DNA from: Marinilabiliales bacterium | GTDB taxonomy: Bacteria > Bacteroidota > Bacteroidia > Bacteroidales > F082 | Direction: 5' to 3' | NCBI GenBank assembly: GCA_002869465.1 | Contig: PKSW01000465.1 | Span: 1 to 6,279, forward strand | Length of the DNA: 6,279 nt | In this document: positions 5,636-6,279 of the stretch, in pieces | Position numbering within the stretch: position 1 is the stretch's first letter | How the letters are laid out: each line of letters starts with the position of its first letter | Program-made: the position numbers and the translations under genes | Notes under the pieces: generated by a model | Told to the model about the DNA's origin: nothing | Databases searched by the model: none | What the model saw: the letters and a program-made list of their open reading frames with translations, nothing else

Positions 5636-6279
5636 ATGCCAGCAAGAAAAACAGTTTTAATAACACCGCTCAACTGGGGCCTCGGTCATGCCACGCGCAT
5701 GGTTCCAATTATTGAAAATCTTTTAAATAAAAATGTAAACCTACTTATCGCTGCCGACAAAAGGCCTTATGATTTCCTGGTACAAAGATTTCCGAATACA
5801 GAGATAATCCGATTCCCGGGTTTTGAACCGCGTTATCCAATCGATTCAATGATGGCCTTCCGAATGGCATGGTCATTTCCAGTGTTATGGCGCCAAAGTT
5901 ATCAGGCACACCGTTTTTTGCAGGAAATCATAAGTAAACATCAGGTTGACATTATTATTTCCGATAACAGATATGAGTCTTATTCAAAGAGCACTTACAA
6001 TATTTTTATCACCCACCAGTTGCACATTCAAACGAAGGGCTTGCAAAAACTCTTTCAGCCTTTCATTAAAAGACTCATCTATAGTTTCATTAAAAGATAT
6101 GATGAGCTCTGGATCCCCGACTTTGAAGATGCAGACGAAAATCTTTCCGGAAAGCTATCGCATGTAAAAAGATTTCCAATCAGAAATTATCATTTTATAG
6201 GTCCGCACAGCAGGTTTAAAACCACCTCTAAGAAATCACATGTTGAGGGGGTTGATCTACTTGTTATACTATCCGGTCC
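5636..6279 (+). CDS. GT-B-fold glycosyltransferase-like protein (3' end outside window)
   Basis: An open frame of 214 codons plus two bases that reaches the window edge with no stop; an in-frame TGA at 5627-5629 makes the ATG at 5636 the first possible start. The protein opens VLITPLNWGLGHATRMVPII (7-26), with the GxGH loop typical of the N-terminal Rossmann domain of MurG/GT28-like GT-B enzymes. Further motifs are ISDNRYESYS (108-117), FITHQLHIQ (124-132), and DELWIPDFEDADENLSGKLSH (156-176). DLLVILSG at 207-214 is the likely first strand of the C-terminal nucleotide-sugar-binding domain, which is missing here. I recognise this arrangement from Bacteroidota proteins annotated simply as glycosyltransferase. 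Donor, acceptor and pathway are unknown; an envelope-glycan role is inference. No signal peptide or membrane helix is seen. Confidence 0.85.
   Translation, partial: MPARKTVLITPLNWGLGHATRMVPIIENLLNKNVNLLIAADKRPYDFLVQRFPNTEIIRFPGFEPRYPIDSMMAFRMAWSFPVLWRQSYQAHRFLQEIISKHQVDIIISDNRYESYSKSTYNIFITHQLHIQTKGLQKLFQPFIKRLIYSFIKRYDELWIPDFEDADENLSGKLSHVKRFPIRNYHFIGPHSRFKTTSKKSHVEGVDLLVILSG
6061..6097 (+). repeat. In-frame 13-bp direct repeat in the glycosyltransferase-like gene
   Basis: TTTCATTAAAAGA occurs at 6061-6073 and again at 6085-6097, with a 24-bp period (a multiple of three), so the protein reads FIKR twice: PFIKRLIYSFIKRYDE at about 142-157. It may be a small old duplication or two similar basic helix turns; the reading frame is kept. 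Confidence 0.6.

Noticed and set aside
5470..5673. Minus-strand open frame spanning the dprA start and intergenic region
   Set aside because: It overlaps the dprA N-terminus in another frame and the first codons of the divergent gene. There is no motif, and the divergent layout explains the region better.
5946..6167. Plus-strand open frame of 73 codons inside the glycosyltransferase-like gene
   Set aside because: It is a shadow frame; the overlapping frame from 5636 is open to the window edge and carries GxGH and other family motifs.
1..6279. Mobile elements, CRISPR arrays, tRNA/rRNA genes, riboswitches, defence or phage genes
   Set aside because: I found no transposase, integrase, regularly spaced repeats, tRNA-like cloverleaf or long structured leader. 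All intergenic stretches are 143 bp or shorter and the genes look like core chromosomal ones.

Overview
The window looks like chromosomal DNA of a Bacteroidota bacterium, probably a Bacteroidales/Marinilabiliales-type lineage. The base composition is moderately AT-rich. None of the starts I checked closely has a clear Shine-Dalgarno sequence. TAnnTTTG boxes, the Bacteroidota -7 element, lie just upstream of most genes. The gene order (NAD kinase followed by a DUF6089/PorG-like outer-membrane protein) is one I associate with this phylum. The lineage is inferred from family resemblance, not from a search.

Layout. From 3710 down to 1 runs a leftward block of five genes: a small Cupin_3-type protein, rsgA (ribosome-assembly GTPase), a CBS-CBS-ACT-like protein, NAD kinase, and the 5' part of a DUF6089/PorG-like beta-barrel gene that leaves the window at base 1. 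The cupin stop and the rsgA start share one base, so these two are probably translated together. The CBS and NAD kinase genes each have their own candidate promoter. At 3801-4487 a rightward seven-helix membrane protein resembles PrsW-type intramembrane proteases but has lost most of the catalytic motif residues. Its 3' end overlaps by 13 bp the end of the leftward dprA gene (4475-5572). Divergent from dprA, a rightward GT-B-type glycosyltransferase-like gene starts at 5636 and leaves the window at 6279.

How it fits together. Most genes are housekeeping: NADP supply (nadK), 30S maturation (rsgA), single-strand DNA handling in transformation and recombination (dprA), and envelope biogenesis (the PorG-like protein and perhaps the glycosyltransferase). 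I see no mobile element, CRISPR array, RNA gene, phage gene or defence island. No intergenic stretch exceeds 143 bp.

I found no convincing new multi-gene system. The points most worth a second look are the degenerate PrsW-like protein, the compact dprA/glycosyltransferase divergent promoter region (a perfect 12-bp palindrome, with -7 boxes so close to both start codons that the mRNAs may be leaderless or nearly so), and the quasi-palindrome between the cupin and PrsW-like genes.
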